NCBI GenBank assembly: GCA_017404935.1 | Contig: JAFRBI010000002.1 | Span: forward strand, 26,714-90,713 | Reading direction: 5' to 3' | DNA length: 64,000 nt | Source of the DNA: Candidatus Saccharimonadota bacterium | GTDB lineage: Bacteria > Patescibacteriota > Saccharimonadia > Saccharimonadales > Saccharimonadaceae | Part shown: positions 26,403-35,331 of the stretch, one piece after another | How the letters are laid out: the number at the start of each line of letters is the position of its first letter | Numbering within the stretch: the first letter of the stretch is position 1 | Position numbers and translations under genes: made by a program | The notes under the pieces: model-generated | The model's database searches: none | Told to the model about the DNA's origin: nothing | Seen by the model: the letters and a program-made list of their open reading frames with translations, nothing else

Positions 26403-27005
26403 ATGTATGCCGTAATCAAAAGAGTAATGGATTTTGTATTTGCCACCATTTTATTGGTGGTTTTTTCTCCATTAATGCTTCTTACGGCAGCACTTATTAA
26501 AATTGACAGTCGTGGTCCGGTATTTTTCCGGCAGGAAAGAGTGGGCAAAGGTGGTAAAATCTTTCGGATTTTTAAATTTAGAAGCATGGTTTCTGATAAT
26601 GACATGCGAGATTATTCTAAAAAAGATCAATATACTTTTGTGGGGAAGATTATTCGTAGGCTATCTATAGATGAATTGCCACAGCTTTTTAACGTGATTG
26701 CTGGTGAAATGAGTTTGGTGGGGCCAAGGCCTTGGGTGGTAGAATACTGGACTAATATGAACAAGGAAGAGAGGCTTAGGGCATCTGTTCTCCCTGGTAT
26801 TACCGGTCTCGCACAGGTAAAAGGTAGGAATAAAATCTCAATTTTCTCAAAAATTGAGTATGATATTATTTATGTACAAAACTTTTCGTTTAAACAAGAT
26901 GTAAAAATCTTGATTTTGACGGTTTTGACGGTGCTTTCTGGTAGAGGTTTAGATGCCGGTAAAGAGGGCGTGATGGGGGATGTGAGAAATCTACGGCAAC
27001 GGTAG
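26403..27005 (+). CDS. Undecaprenyl-phosphate sugar phosphotransferase (short form)
   Basis: A 200-residue initiating glycosyltransferase of the WcaJ/EpsL type that loads the first sugar phosphate on undecaprenyl phosphate. It starts with MYAVIKRVMDFVFATILLVVFSP (membrane helix), then KIDSRGPVFFRQERVGKGGKIFRIFKFRSM, RRLSIDELPQLFNVIAGEMSLVGPRP and GITGLAQVKGR, all family hallmarks. I choose 26403 because GGAG lies nine bases upstream and family members start MY(x)xIKR; two in-frame ATGs at 26388 and 26397 are alternatives. It has its own promoter. The last two residues before TAG are QR. Confidence 0.92.
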   Translation: MYAVIKRVMDFVFATILLVVFSPLMLLTAALIKIDSRGPVFFRQERVGKGGKIFRIFKFRSMVSDNDMRDYSKKDQYTFVGKIIRRLSIDELPQLFNVIAGEMSLVGPRPWVVEYWTNMNKEERLRASVLPGITGLAQVKGRNKISIFSKIEYDIIYVQNFSFKQDVKILILTVLTVLSGRGLDAGKEGVMGDVRNLRQR

Positions 27006-27015
27006 ATTTTCACTG

Positions 27016-27044
27016 TTGACAGAGGGCGAAAATTGATATATAAT
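27016..27044 (+). promoter_or_regulatory. Promoter of short RNA
   Basis: TTGACA (27016-27021), 17 bases, TATAAT (27039-27044). No same-strand protein gene follows for 900 bases; a terminator comes about 60 bases downstream. Confidence 0.8.
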
Positions 27045-27050
27045 AATATG

Positions 27051-27108
27051 TACAGGGGATGTATTCCCCACGGTCGAGAGTGAACCTTCGGGGGCGCTCT
27101 CATTTTTT
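27051..27108 (+). ncRNA. Predicted independent small RNA (about 58 nt)
   Basis: The transcript would start near 27051, fold GGGGA/TCCCC (27055-27070) and end at GAGAGTG/CGCTCTC with a TTCG loop and a run of six T. Promoter, body and terminator are complete and not attached to a gene. A 17-codon frame exists but lacks a ribosome site. The hairpin also ends the convergent NYN gene region. I do not recognise the RNA. Confidence 0.55.
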
Positions 27109-27736
27109 ATGAAATATAGTTTTTGATTGTAGAAATATTTGATAGTTGATATTGATTTGGTATTTCTTTGTATAGTTGTTTTAATCTGCTCGATAAAGTA
27201 TTCTTTTCGGGATCTTTCACTGGCGGAGTTGCAACTACTGTGATGTAGATATTTGAATTTTTTGTTGCGGACTTAATTGCTTCTGCATAATCACCATCGC
27301 AGGAGAAAAGGATAATATGGGTAGGTTTTTTGGTAGAAAAGGCAATTTCTAGTAATTCCGTAGTAAGAAAAACATCTACATTTGATTTTAATTTTTTGCT
27401 TTGTGGTAAAACTGTGGTGCGATTTTTATGGTGGCACTTTTTGCATTCAATGTTTTTAATAATAGCTTTATTTATATAGGATTTTCTGGAGAGAGATTTG
27501 ATGGTGTAGCCTGATTTTTCTAGTTTTTTAAATTCCAAGTTCTTCTTTTTATCACCTTTTGCAATTCCTTCATAATATCTTACATCTTGTAATTTGGAAT
27601 ATTTTTGTTTGAGGTAGTCTAATAATTTCTTGAAATTAATTCTAAAATCGCAGGTTCTGAGGCAACATGAACGAATATTGCTTACATCTATAAGCACATA
27701 CGTTGGCAAATCTGATAGATTACCTCCTGATTTCAT
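27107..27736 (-). CDS. NYN (PIN-like) domain protein with zinc-ribbon insert
   Basis: A 209-residue protein. TYVLIDVSNIRSCC at about 12-25 and LFSCDGDYAEAIKSA at about 142-156 are the two acidic motifs of NYN/LabA (DUF88) nucleases, which cleave RNA with metal ions. Between them is IECKKCHHKNRTTV, a half zinc-ribbon, and KSNVDVFLTTELL supplies a further acidic residue. TAGAAT on the minus strand (27748-27743) is six bases from the ATG, so the mRNA is leaderless. Substrate unknown; the gene stands alone before the capsule cluster. Confidence 0.75.
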   Translation of the reverse strand: MKSGGNLSDLPTYVLIDVSNIRSCCLRTCDFRINFKKLLDYLKQKYSKLQDVRYYEGIAKGDKKKNLEFKKLEKSGYTIKSLSRKSYINKAIIKNIECKKCHHKNRTTVLPQSKKLKSNVDVFLTTELLEIAFSTKKPTHIILFSCDGDYAEAIKSATKNSNIYITVVATPPVKDPEKNTLSSRLKQLYKEIPNQYQLSNISTIKNYIS

Positions 27737-27863
27737 GTTTAAATTCTAACATTTTTAACCTAAAAAATCAAGAGTAGATGAGGTAAAAATGCGGTTTTAT
27801 TCTTATCTGTTGTTTAGATTTAACATAAGCTCTATGTTTATACTAAAAATAGTGGTATTCTAG

Positions 27864-27892
27864 TTGATATTTTTGCGTAAGTATGATATAAT
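27864..27892 (+). promoter_or_regulatory. Promoter of the capsule cluster
   Basis: TTGATA (27864-27869), 17 bases, TATAAT (27887-27892), with an extra TG three bases before the -10. The leader is about 40 bases and ends with AAGGA before a GTG start. Confidence 0.8.
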
Positions 27893-27940
27893 TATAGGGA
27901 TAAATATTAGTTATGTTTTTGGTGGGCGTAAGGATGGTCG

Positions 27941-28765
27941 GTGAACAAACAATATTCAGTTCTGATGTCTGTATACGCTAATGAAAAGCCTGAGTTTTTG
28001 CGTAAAAGTATGATGAGCATGTATAGCCAAACTGTGCCGACGGATGATTTTGTACTGGTGTGTGATGGCCCGTTGAACAAGAAATTAGATAAAGTGATTG
28101 ATGATATGCAACAGAAATTTGGGGAGAGGCTTCGGGTATTTAGGTTGGAAGAAAATCAGGGTTTGGGCTTGGCACTTAAATTTGGATTAAAAAAATGCAA
28201 GAACGAACTAGTTGCACGGATGGATTCGGATGATATTTCCAATAAAGACAGAATAAAAAAACAACTTAAAATTTTTGAAGAATTGGATGTGGATGTAGCG
28301 GGCTCTAATATTATAGAATATGATGAAAAAATGAAAGTTAAACGTACCAGAAGAGTTGTTCCAGAATGCCATGACGATATCGTAAAGATGTTGAAAAAGC
28401 GTAATCCGATGAATCATGTTACAGTAGTTTTTAAGAAGTCGAAAGTTATGGCGGCTGGTGGATATAAAGAAATGATGTTTTTTGAAGATTATTATCTTTG
28501 GGCAAGAATGATTAATCGTGGATATACTTTTTATAATATACAAGATGATTTGGTTTCTGTAAGAGCTGACTTCGGGATGCTTGCAAGAAGAGGTTCTTTA
28601 GATTATATTGTTTGTATTAGAAATTTTGAACAAGAGCTTAAAGCTATGAACTTGATCAATATTTTTCAGTATGAAACTAATTTGCTAACTCGATATTTAG
28701 TAGCCTTGTCTCCGGTTTTTTTGAGAGATATTTTATACAATAAGGCGTTAAGGAGAAGAGTATAA
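27941..28765 (+). CDS. Family 2 glycosyltransferase
   Basis: A 274-residue GT-A enzyme: YSVLMSVYANEKPEFLRKSMMSMYSQT at the start, LVCDGPLNK, then NELVARMDSDDISNKDRI with the metal-binding DSDD, and EDYYLWARMINRGY in the acceptor region. It adds a sugar to the growing surface glycan. The start is GTG at 27941, seven bases after AAGGATGG; the nearby ATG at 27934 is in another frame. It opens a tightly packed five-gene run with one-base and four-base overlaps. Confidence 0.9.
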   Translation: MNKQYSVLMSVYANEKPEFLRKSMMSMYSQTVPTDDFVLVCDGPLNKKLDKVIDDMQQKFGERLRVFRLEENQGLGLALKFGLKKCKNELVARMDSDDISNKDRIKKQLKIFEELDVDVAGSNIIEYDEKMKVKRTRRVVPECHDDIVKMLKKRNPMNHVTVVFKKSKVMAAGGYKEMMFFEDYYLWARMINRGYTFYNIQDDLVSVRADFGMLARRGSLDYIVCIRNFEQELKAMNLINIFQYETNLLTRYLVALSPVFLRDILYNKALRRRV

Positions 28766-29955
28766 TGCGATTACTTAATGCGATAAAGCAAATTAAACCA
28801 AAAGATTTTTTGGCTCCCCTTGTCTTTTTAGTGTTGTTTGTGCCTTCGATTGTTTTTAGGACAGTTAATAGGGCTAAGCATAGGAAACTTTGGTTGGTGA
28901 CGGAGGGCGGTGAGGCTCGCGATAATGGCTACCATTTTTTTAAATATATTCGGGAAAAATATCCAGATGATTTTTGTTTCTATGTAGTAAAGACAGATTC
29001 AGTGGGATACGAAAAAGTGCTTGAACTTGGTAATATAATTAAGTATGCAAGTCTGAAACACTGGCTTTATTATATGTCAGCAAATTTGAATATTAGTAGC
29101 CAGAAATCGGGCAATCCTTGTCCGATATTTTGGTATTTTATGCATGTAATTTTGGGTCTATATAAAAATAGGGTATTTTTACAGCATGGTATCACAAAAG
29201 ATGATGCAGATTGGCTGTATTATAAAAAAACGAAATTCAAATATTTCATTTGTGGAGCTAAAAGAGAATATGATTATATAAGAAAAAAATTTGGATATTT
29301 GGCGGATGCTTTATTGCTCACCGGTTTTCCTAGATGGGATACGTTACGAGACACTAGTTTAAATAGAAGAGAAAAATCAATATTAATTATGCCAACTTGG
29401 AGAAATTGGCTTGGTGGAGAAAAAAATACATTGTTTGAAATTAAAAATTTCCAAAATACTAATTATTATAAGTATTGGAACGGTTTATTAAATGACGAAG
29501 ATTTTATTGAGTTTGTTGAACGAAATAAAATAATAATTTATTTTTATCCACATATTAACATGCAAATATTTTTAGATGATTTTAAGTTAAGTAGTGAAAA
29601 TATAAAAATTATTTCTTATAATGAAGACATACAAGAATATTTAGGTAAATGCAAATTAATGATTACGGATTATTCTAGTGTAGCGTTTGATTTTGCATAT
29701 CTTAATAAGCCTGTTATTTATTATCAATTTGATTTAGAAGATTATAGGAAAAAGCAATATCGTGAGGGGTATTTTGATTATGAAAAAGATGGGTTTGGCC
29801 CTGTGAGTTTTAACAGAAAAGAAGTGCTTAATGAAATCAAATATTATATCAAAACCGATTTTAATTCAAAAAAGAAATATTCCAATAACATGAAAAAGTT
29901 TTTCTTGTTTCGAGATAGAAAAAATTCAGAAAGGGTTTACAGGGCAATAAAATGA
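28765..29955 (+). CDS. TagF-like CDP-glycerol glycerophosphotransferase family protein
   Basis: A 396-residue transferase. One hydrophobic helix near 15-33 is followed by the family pattern: LWLVTEGGEARDNGYHFFKYIREKYP, FLQHGITKDDADWL, LTGFPRWDTL, ILIMPTWRNWLGGE, and MITDYSSVAFDFAYLNKPVIYYQFDLEDY. These enzymes add polyol-phosphate units to teichoic-acid-like or capsule polymers. It starts on the last base of the preceding stop. Codon use here is more AT-rich than in the core genes. The donor (CDP-glycerol or CDP-ribitol) cannot be told. Confidence 0.88.
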   Translation: MRLLNAIKQIKPKDFLAPLVFLVLFVPSIVFRTVNRAKHRKLWLVTEGGEARDNGYHFFKYIREKYPDDFCFYVVKTDSVGYEKVLELGNIIKYASLKHWLYYMSANLNISSQKSGNPCPIFWYFMHVILGLYKNRVFLQHGITKDDADWLYYKKTKFKYFICGAKREYDYIRKKFGYLADALLLTGFPRWDTLRDTSLNRREKSILIMPTWRNWLGGEKNTLFEIKNFQNTNYYKYWNGLLNDEDFIEFVERNKIIIYFYPHINMQIFLDDFKLSSENIKIISYNEDIQEYLGKCKLMITDYSSVAFDFAYLNKPVIYYQFDLEDYRKKQYREGYFDYEKDGFGPVSFNRKEVLNEIKYYIKTDFNSKKKYSNNMKKFFLFRDRKNSERVYRAIK

Positions 29956-31001
29956 GAGGCGAAAATTACCCATTAGTAACTATAATAGTCCCCGCTTATA
30001 ATACAAGAAAGTATATTAGCGCTTGCCTTGATTCACTTGTTGGACAATCATACAAAAAGATTGAGATTATTGTTATTGATGATGGTTCTACAGATGGGAC
30101 GTGGGATGTGATTAATAGGTTTGCTGGAAAAGATAAAAGAATAAAAGTTATAAGGCAGCGCCACCTTGGTCCTAATTTAGCAAGAAAACGGGGTATTGAA
30201 AAAGCTACTGGATTATACACCATGTTTGTGGATTCGGATGACTATATTTCTCATAACGCAGTTTCTAGTTTGGTTGAACAATTAGTCAAAAACGATGTAG
30301 ATGTGATTAGATTTGGAGCTAAAAAAATGCCTAGTGGAAAGTTGTTCTCTCCGATTATGCACTCATACAATAATAAGGTTCTTTTGAAAGTTGATATTCT
30401 AAAATTATTACTTACTTCGGGCATACTGAATAATCTTTGTTTTCAAATCTATAGGACTAAATTCTTAAAGAATATTAAAGCCTTTGACTCAAACATGAAA
30501 TTTGGAGAAGATCTTTTGGTGAACATAGAAATTCATAGAAGGACAAAAACTTTGTTGTTGTATGATAAAACGTTATATTACTATAATAGCAATCCGGATT
30601 CGATCAGCCGTAATATCAAATATGACGTATCGATTGATAATTTCAAAGAGCGAATTTTTCTCACCGATAAAATTATTAAAATTTCAAAAAAATATGACAA
30701 AGATATCCAGAATGCCGCTATTTACTATCAGACTAAAATAATAAAATATCGTATAGCTATATTAGCTATGGCCTCTAAACGCGACGACAAAAAATTTTTT
30801 GATGCTATTGAAGAGCTTTTACCTATTGGGTGGAGTGGGGAAATAGATTATGATGGCTTGGCTCATTTCATGAAGACGCTTGATGTGCTTGAGAGAATTA
30901 AGAACCAAAAAATAGTATTGGCGATTCTGTCTTCGAACTACAAATATATTTGGAAGTATGTGCGTATATATAATTTCTTATATGGATCAAGGGTATCATA
31001 A
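29952..31001 (+). CDS. Family 2 glycosyltransferase
   Basis: A 349-residue GT2 enzyme. The start has PLVTIIVPAYNTRKYISACLDSLVGQSYKKIEIIVIDDGSTDGTWDV, followed by GLYTMFVDSDDYISHNAV with the DSD motif, and MKFGEDLLVNIEI (acidic base region). The C-terminal 130 residues are helical and variable. It overlaps its neighbour upstream by four bases (ATGA) and downstream by one base, so it is translated as part of the capsule run. Confidence 0.92.
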   Translation: MRGENYPLVTIIVPAYNTRKYISACLDSLVGQSYKKIEIIVIDDGSTDGTWDVINRFAGKDKRIKVIRQRHLGPNLARKRGIEKATGLYTMFVDSDDYISHNAVSSLVEQLVKNDVDVIRFGAKKMPSGKLFSPIMHSYNNKVLLKVDILKLLLTSGILNNLCFQIYRTKFLKNIKAFDSNMKFGEDLLVNIEIHRRTKTLLLYDKTLYYYNSNPDSISRNIKYDVSIDNFKERIFLTDKIIKISKKYDKDIQNAAIYYQTKIIKYRIAILAMASKRDDKKFFDAIEELLPIGWSGEIDYDGLAHFMKTLDVLERIKNQKIVLAILSSNYKYIWKYVRIYNFLYGSRVS

Positions 31002-32128
31002 TGACGAATTTTATAGATAGATTTTTCTCAAAAAAGATAGAAAACCCAAATTCTGTATTGTTTTATGTGTCTTTTTTCCTAATTTCGCTATCTAGAATGT
31101 TACAGAGTTCTGGCCTTGTTGAGATTCCTGAAAGCATCATGGATGTATTCATGGTATTTGCCTGCGTCTTATTGTTGCTAAAAATTATGTTTGACAAAAC
31201 AGGGGCAAAAAGGCTGTTGATAAAGATATTGGTAATACTAATGGTGATATTGCTAAGAACTTTTGGTTTGCCAATGCCAATCGTTTCATCTTGTTTTGCA
31301 TTTTTAGCAATGGAAAAGGTAAACATCAAGACCGTTATAAAAATTGATTTACTAGTTAAATGTGCATTCTTTATATTTAGTGCAATTGTTTTTGGAGCGG
31401 ACTATTTTACTGGCCAGGAAAGAGTTGCCGAATATATATTTGAAGCTAAAAAGGGTACAGCAGTGGCACTATACTTTAAGAACCCCAACACAACTGGTCT
31501 TGTAGGAACTATGATTGCACTTGATTTATTATATTTGAAAGATAATAAAAAATTTAGAGATTTTGTATTTCCGACTTTGATTGCGGTGGCGACTTTTGCT
31601 TTGACTACTTCAAGAGCCCCATTTTTAGTTTATTGCGTCTACTTATTATTGCAATTAATTAAAAATGGAAAAGTGTTAACTATTATCCAAAAATTAACTT
31701 ATCCAGTTTTGTTTGGTTTTACGTTTTACGTCGTCAATTCGGTGCCAGTCGGCTCCTCAATGTATAGAATTTTGAACCCATTGCTATCAAGTAGGATTTG
31801 GTATTCGATAGTTGCATATAACTCTGCCGGATTAACAATCTTACCCAGTTTGGCAAACACCATACTATTAAAAAATTATATTATTGATATTTTCTATGTT
31901 AGATGTATCGTAAGATATGGGCTTATTACGCTTTTGTTATATTATATTCCGCATTTGATGCTTCCAACCAATGCCACCAATGAGCAAAAAAGAATGTCTA
32001 TAATAGCAAGTGTTTATCTATTCTTCGAAGATGCAGTTAGCAACGTGGGATTTGCTATACCATATTTGATTATTGCTGATGCAATTTTTAATAAAAAGGA
32101 AATTCCTGATGGAAAAAATAAAAAATAA
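31001..32128 (+). CDS. Polytopic O-antigen/capsule polymerase (Wzy-like)
   Basis: A 375-residue membrane protein with about ten hydrophobic helices and a larger extracellular loop near 135-160 (YFTGQERVAEYIFEAKKGTAVALYFKNPNTTG). The conserved-looking ALTTSRAPFLVY in a middle helix resembles the SRx(A/G) part of Wzy-type polymerases. Wzy proteins are weakly conserved, so the call rests on topology and position between glycosyltransferases and a flippase. Its 3' end overlaps the flippase gene by 20 bases. Confidence 0.7.
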   Translation: MTNFIDRFFSKKIENPNSVLFYVSFFLISLSRMLQSSGLVEIPESIMDVFMVFACVLLLLKIMFDKTGAKRLLIKILVILMVILLRTFGLPMPIVSSCFAFLAMEKVNIKTVIKIDLLVKCAFFIFSAIVFGADYFTGQERVAEYIFEAKKGTAVALYFKNPNTTGLVGTMIALDLLYLKDNKKFRDFVFPTLIAVATFALTTSRAPFLVYCVYLLLQLIKNGKVLTIIQKLTYPVLFGFTFYVVNSVPVGSSMYRILNPLLSSRIWYSIVAYNSAGLTILPSLANTILLKNYIIDIFYVRCIVRYGLITLLLYYIPHLMLPTNATNEQKRMSIIASVYLFFEDAVSNVGFAIPYLIIADAIFNKKEIPDGKNKK

Positions 32129-33509
32129 GATTAAAAGCTCTGCACCGGCTAAAAATTCTGCAAGTGCGTTTGTTGGAAATATAGTGAATATTCTGACAAA
32201 ATTTGTGTTGCAAAAAGTATTTATAGATAGTCTTGGCGTTGAATATTTAGGTCTTAACGGCGTGCTTACTAACATCATTTCTGCATTAAGTATAGTGGAA
32301 CTTGGCATTAGCAGCGCAATTATTTTTAATCTTTACGAGCCAATCAAAACCGGAAAAGTTGAAGTGATAAAATCTTTGATGAAATTTTATAGAAAGGCAT
32401 ATTGTATAATTGCTTTGATTACGGCTGGGGCTTCTGTAATACTGTTACCATTTCTACACTTGATCGTGCGTGAGCCGGTGCCTGGCGTGAACATGTATTT
32501 GGCGTTTATTTTGATTTCGGCAAGCACGATTGCCTCGTATATGATGTCATATAGACAGAGCATTCTATATGCGACTGAACATGGGTATATTACTACAAAT
32601 GTCCAGACAGTTACGAATATTATAACTGCGCTACTACAAGCTGTGTTGCTAGTTTTTGTAAAAAATTATTATATCTATTTGTCGATTAGTATAATAATGC
32701 AACTTCTAAAAAATTTCTACCTATATAGAGTTGCCGAAAAACGATATCCGATTCTCCGCGATAGAGATGTAAAAAAGCTCGATAAAGTGATTGAAAAAGA
32801 TATTTTCAAAAAGATGCGGGCATTATTTATTCATAAAGTTTCGACTTTTATTATATTTAGTACCGATAATATTATTATTTCGGCTTTTATTAATGTGGCT
32901 ACGGTTGGTTTATATTCTAATTATCATATGATATTTTCTGCGGTAGAGACTATATTTATGCAGACGATTAAAGCTTTGACGCCAACAGTTGGCAATATGT
33001 TGGTAGACAAAAATGTTTCTAAAAATTTCAAAACATTTCAGAAAATTCGACATGTGAATTTTATGGTGGTGCTTATATCTTCTGTGGGAATAATGCTGTT
33101 GGCAGATTTGTTCGTGAAGTTGTGGTATGGTGGCGAATATGTTTTGTCTAGTTTTACTCTGATCACTCTTTTGATGGTGCATTTTCAAAGAATGATGCGA
33201 GAGAGTTATTCGGTATTTAAAGAAGCGGCAGGGATCTATCATGAGGATAGGTTTGTGCCAGTTGTGGAATCCTTGCTGAATATTGTAGTTTCTGTAGTTT
33301 TAGTGCAATTGATTGGGCTACCGGGTGTGTTTATCGGTACATTCGTAAGCTCGCTTGCGCTTTGGTTTTATAGCTATCCTAAATTTGTGTATACAAAATT
33401 ATTTGGTAGAACTTATAAACAATATTTTGGTGAGATGTTATTATATTGTCTAATTTATTTGGCGGTGATGGTGTTAGCATGGTTAATTAAGGGTTGGGTT
33501 GGCATTTAG
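32109..33509 (+). CDS. Polysaccharide flippase (Wzx-like, MVF/MATE fold)
   Basis: A 466-residue membrane protein with about twelve helices. The start SAPAKNSASAFVGNIVNILTKFVLQKVFIDSLGVEYLGLNGVLTNI matches polysaccharide-biosynthesis (Wzx) proteins, with the usual IFSTDNIIISAF in the middle. It moves undecaprenyl-linked repeat units across the membrane. I choose 32109 because AAGGAA lies ten bases upstream; an in-frame start at 32073 is less likely. It overlaps the polymerase by 20 bases and ends the first capsule run. Confidence 0.9.
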   Translation: MEKIKNKIKSSAPAKNSASAFVGNIVNILTKFVLQKVFIDSLGVEYLGLNGVLTNIISALSIVELGISSAIIFNLYEPIKTGKVEVIKSLMKFYRKAYCIIALITAGASVILLPFLHLIVREPVPGVNMYLAFILISASTIASYMMSYRQSILYATEHGYITTNVQTVTNIITALLQAVLLVFVKNYYIYLSISIIMQLLKNFYLYRVAEKRYPILRDRDVKKLDKVIEKDIFKKMRALFIHKVSTFIIFSTDNIIISAFINVATVGLYSNYHMIFSAVETIFMQTIKALTPTVGNMLVDKNVSKNFKTFQKIRHVNFMVVLISSVGIMLLADLFVKLWYGGEYVLSSFTLITLLMVHFQRMMRESYSVFKEAAGIYHEDRFVPVVESLLNIVVSVVLVQLIGLPGVFIGTFVSSLALWFYSYPKFVYTKLFGRTYKQYFGEMLLYCLIYLAVMVLAWLIKGWVGI

Positions 33510-33524
33510 ATTATGGTCTAACAG

Positions 33525-33553
33525 TTGACAATTCTAGTGCGAGGTGCTATATT
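33525..33553 (+). promoter_or_regulatory. Promoter of the LCP/BY-kinase/phosphatase run
   Basis: TTGACA (33525-33530), 17 bases, extended -10 TGCTATATT. A perfect AT palindrome overlaps the -10 region. The leader is about 36 bases with AAGGAA. Confidence 0.8.
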
Positions 33554-33595
33554 ATATATAATATATAGTAAATGTGGTGGGGCTAAGGAAATTGG

Positions 33596-35278
33596 ATGTC
33601 CGAATTAGATAAGAACACATTTACGAGAGGTGAGTTTTCTAGGTCTGGTAATAACTCTGCTTTTTCTGTAAGAAGCGGTAATGATGGTATCTGGCGTGCA
33701 ACCCAGACTTCGCGTGTATCATCCCAAACTATGGGACTTTCTGCTAATCGCCCAGAAGTAAAAGTAGAACCGAAAAAAGAAAAACTAAAGGAAGAACCAG
33801 AATTTAGAGAGCGCCCAAGAAGGCATCACGAGCCACGTAGATGGCCAATCCTAGGTTTGACTTTGGTAATTGTGCAGATTATTACTTCTGTGCTTTTGAT
33901 GATTTCACTTATTACAATGAACATCATCAGCGGGCGCTGGATTGCTCTTGTTGGTGGTATTCTCACTATCCTTGCAATTTTGAGCGCTATTAAACTTTTG
34001 TTTCATAAAAATGCTTCCAATGCGTCTAAGATTGCTTGTGGGACGGTGTCAGTGATTGCAATCGTGCTCTCAATTTTTGCGCTTAGATACACAGATGCGT
34101 TCAATGGTTTCTTAAATAAAGTAACTGAAAGAAAACCAGAAACTAAACAATATAGCGTGGTAGTGATGGAGCAAAGTGAGATTAAAGAACTTCCTGAGCT
34201 TTCTAAAAAGAACGTTGGTTTTCTAAAGAACGATGAAAAGGCTGGCAATGCCGAAAATTATCTTTTGGAAAAAGTGCAATTTACTGCAAACTTTTATGAT
34301 GATGCAGATACGCTCGCGAAAGTTCTAAATACTAATATTGTAGATGCAATTGTGCTTGAAACTGACCGTATGGAAATTTTGAAAGAGGAAGCAGAAGATA
34401 GCGTAAAAAATACGCGTGTGATTTATACTTTTGAAATTGAAATTGAAGCAAAGAATGCAGAAATTTCTGAAAAGCAACTAACTAAGGACCCATTCGTTCT
34501 ATATATTTCTGGTTCAGATTCTAGAAATGGCGTGAAGGCTCGTGCGCGTTCTGATGTAAATATTCTCGCAGTGGTAAATCCGGCTAAAGGTAAAATTTTG
34601 CTTGTTTCGATTCCACGCGATACCTATGTGCAACTTCATGGTACTACGGGCATTAAGGATAAATTAACTCATGCTGGTGTTTATGGCATTAATATGAGTC
34701 GCGATACGATTGAAGATTTTCTTGGCGTAAATATTGATTATACTGTGAAAGTAAGCTTTGATACTGTGGTAAAAGTAGTGGATCAACTTGGTGGAATTGA
34801 AATTGATTCTGATCAAGAAATGACTTTGAAAGACGGTGAGCTTTTGAAAGACAAAGTTTGCCACTACACAGTAGGCAAACAAAAAGTAGACGGCGACTGT
34901 GCACTTAGATTTGCTCGCGAACGTAAATCCTATAAGACCGGCGATAGGCATCGTGGCGAAAACCAAATGCAGGTAATCACTGCGATTGTTTCAAAACTTT
35001 CTGAGTCCAAAGATTACATTCTAAGACTTCCAGAAATCCTAAATATTGCAGCAGATTCATTTGAGACTTCGCTTACTCGTGATGATATTTCATCATTTAT
35101 CCGGATGCAACTTAATAATGGCACCAAGTGGGAAGTAGAATCTATCTCGGTAGATGGGACTGGTTCAATGCAAGGAACTTATAGTATGGGAGCTAGTCGG
35201 CCGCTTTATGTGATGATTCCAAGCCAAGATTCTGTAAATAGTGCTGTTAGTAAAATTAGAGAATATCTATCTGTTTAG
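33596..35278 (+). CDS. LytR-CpsA-Psr (LCP) family ligase
   Basis: A 560-residue membrane enzyme that transfers lipid-linked polymers to peptidoglycan. A disordered cytosolic N-terminus (1-80) precedes three hydrophobic helices (about 82-170). The extracellular part has a TagU/LCP domain (about 300-520): LYISGSDSRNGVKARARSDVNILAVVNPAKGKILLVSIPRDTYVQLHG, KLTHAGVYGI, VVDQLGGIEID and CALRFARERKSYKTGDRHRGENQMQ, with the Arg/Asp residues that bind pyrophosphate. It follows the capsule synthesis genes and precedes their tyrosine kinase, fitting final attachment of the capsule. Confidence 0.93.
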   Translation: MSELDKNTFTRGEFSRSGNNSAFSVRSGNDGIWRATQTSRVSSQTMGLSANRPEVKVEPKKEKLKEEPEFRERPRRHHEPRRWPILGLTLVIVQIITSVLLMISLITMNIISGRWIALVGGILTILAILSAIKLLFHKNASNASKIACGTVSVIAIVLSIFALRYTDAFNGFLNKVTERKPETKQYSVVVMEQSEIKELPELSKKNVGFLKNDEKAGNAENYLLEKVQFTANFYDDADTLAKVLNTNIVDAIVLETDRMEILKEEAEDSVKNTRVIYTFEIEIEAKNAEISEKQLTKDPFVLYISGSDSRNGVKARARSDVNILAVVNPAKGKILLVSIPRDTYVQLHGTTGIKDKLTHAGVYGINMSRDTIEDFLGVNIDYTVKVSFDTVVKVVDQLGGIEIDSDQEMTLKDGELLKDKVCHYTVGKQKVDGDCALRFARERKSYKTGDRHRGENQMQVITAIVSKLSESKDYILRLPEILNIAADSFETSLTRDDISSFIRMQLNNGTKWEVESISVDGTGSMQGTYSMGASRPLYVMIPSQDSVNSAVSKIREYLSV

Positions 35279-35331
35279 CTATTTACAAAATATCTATTCT
35301 GTGATATAATTATAGACAAGAAAAGGTTTTT

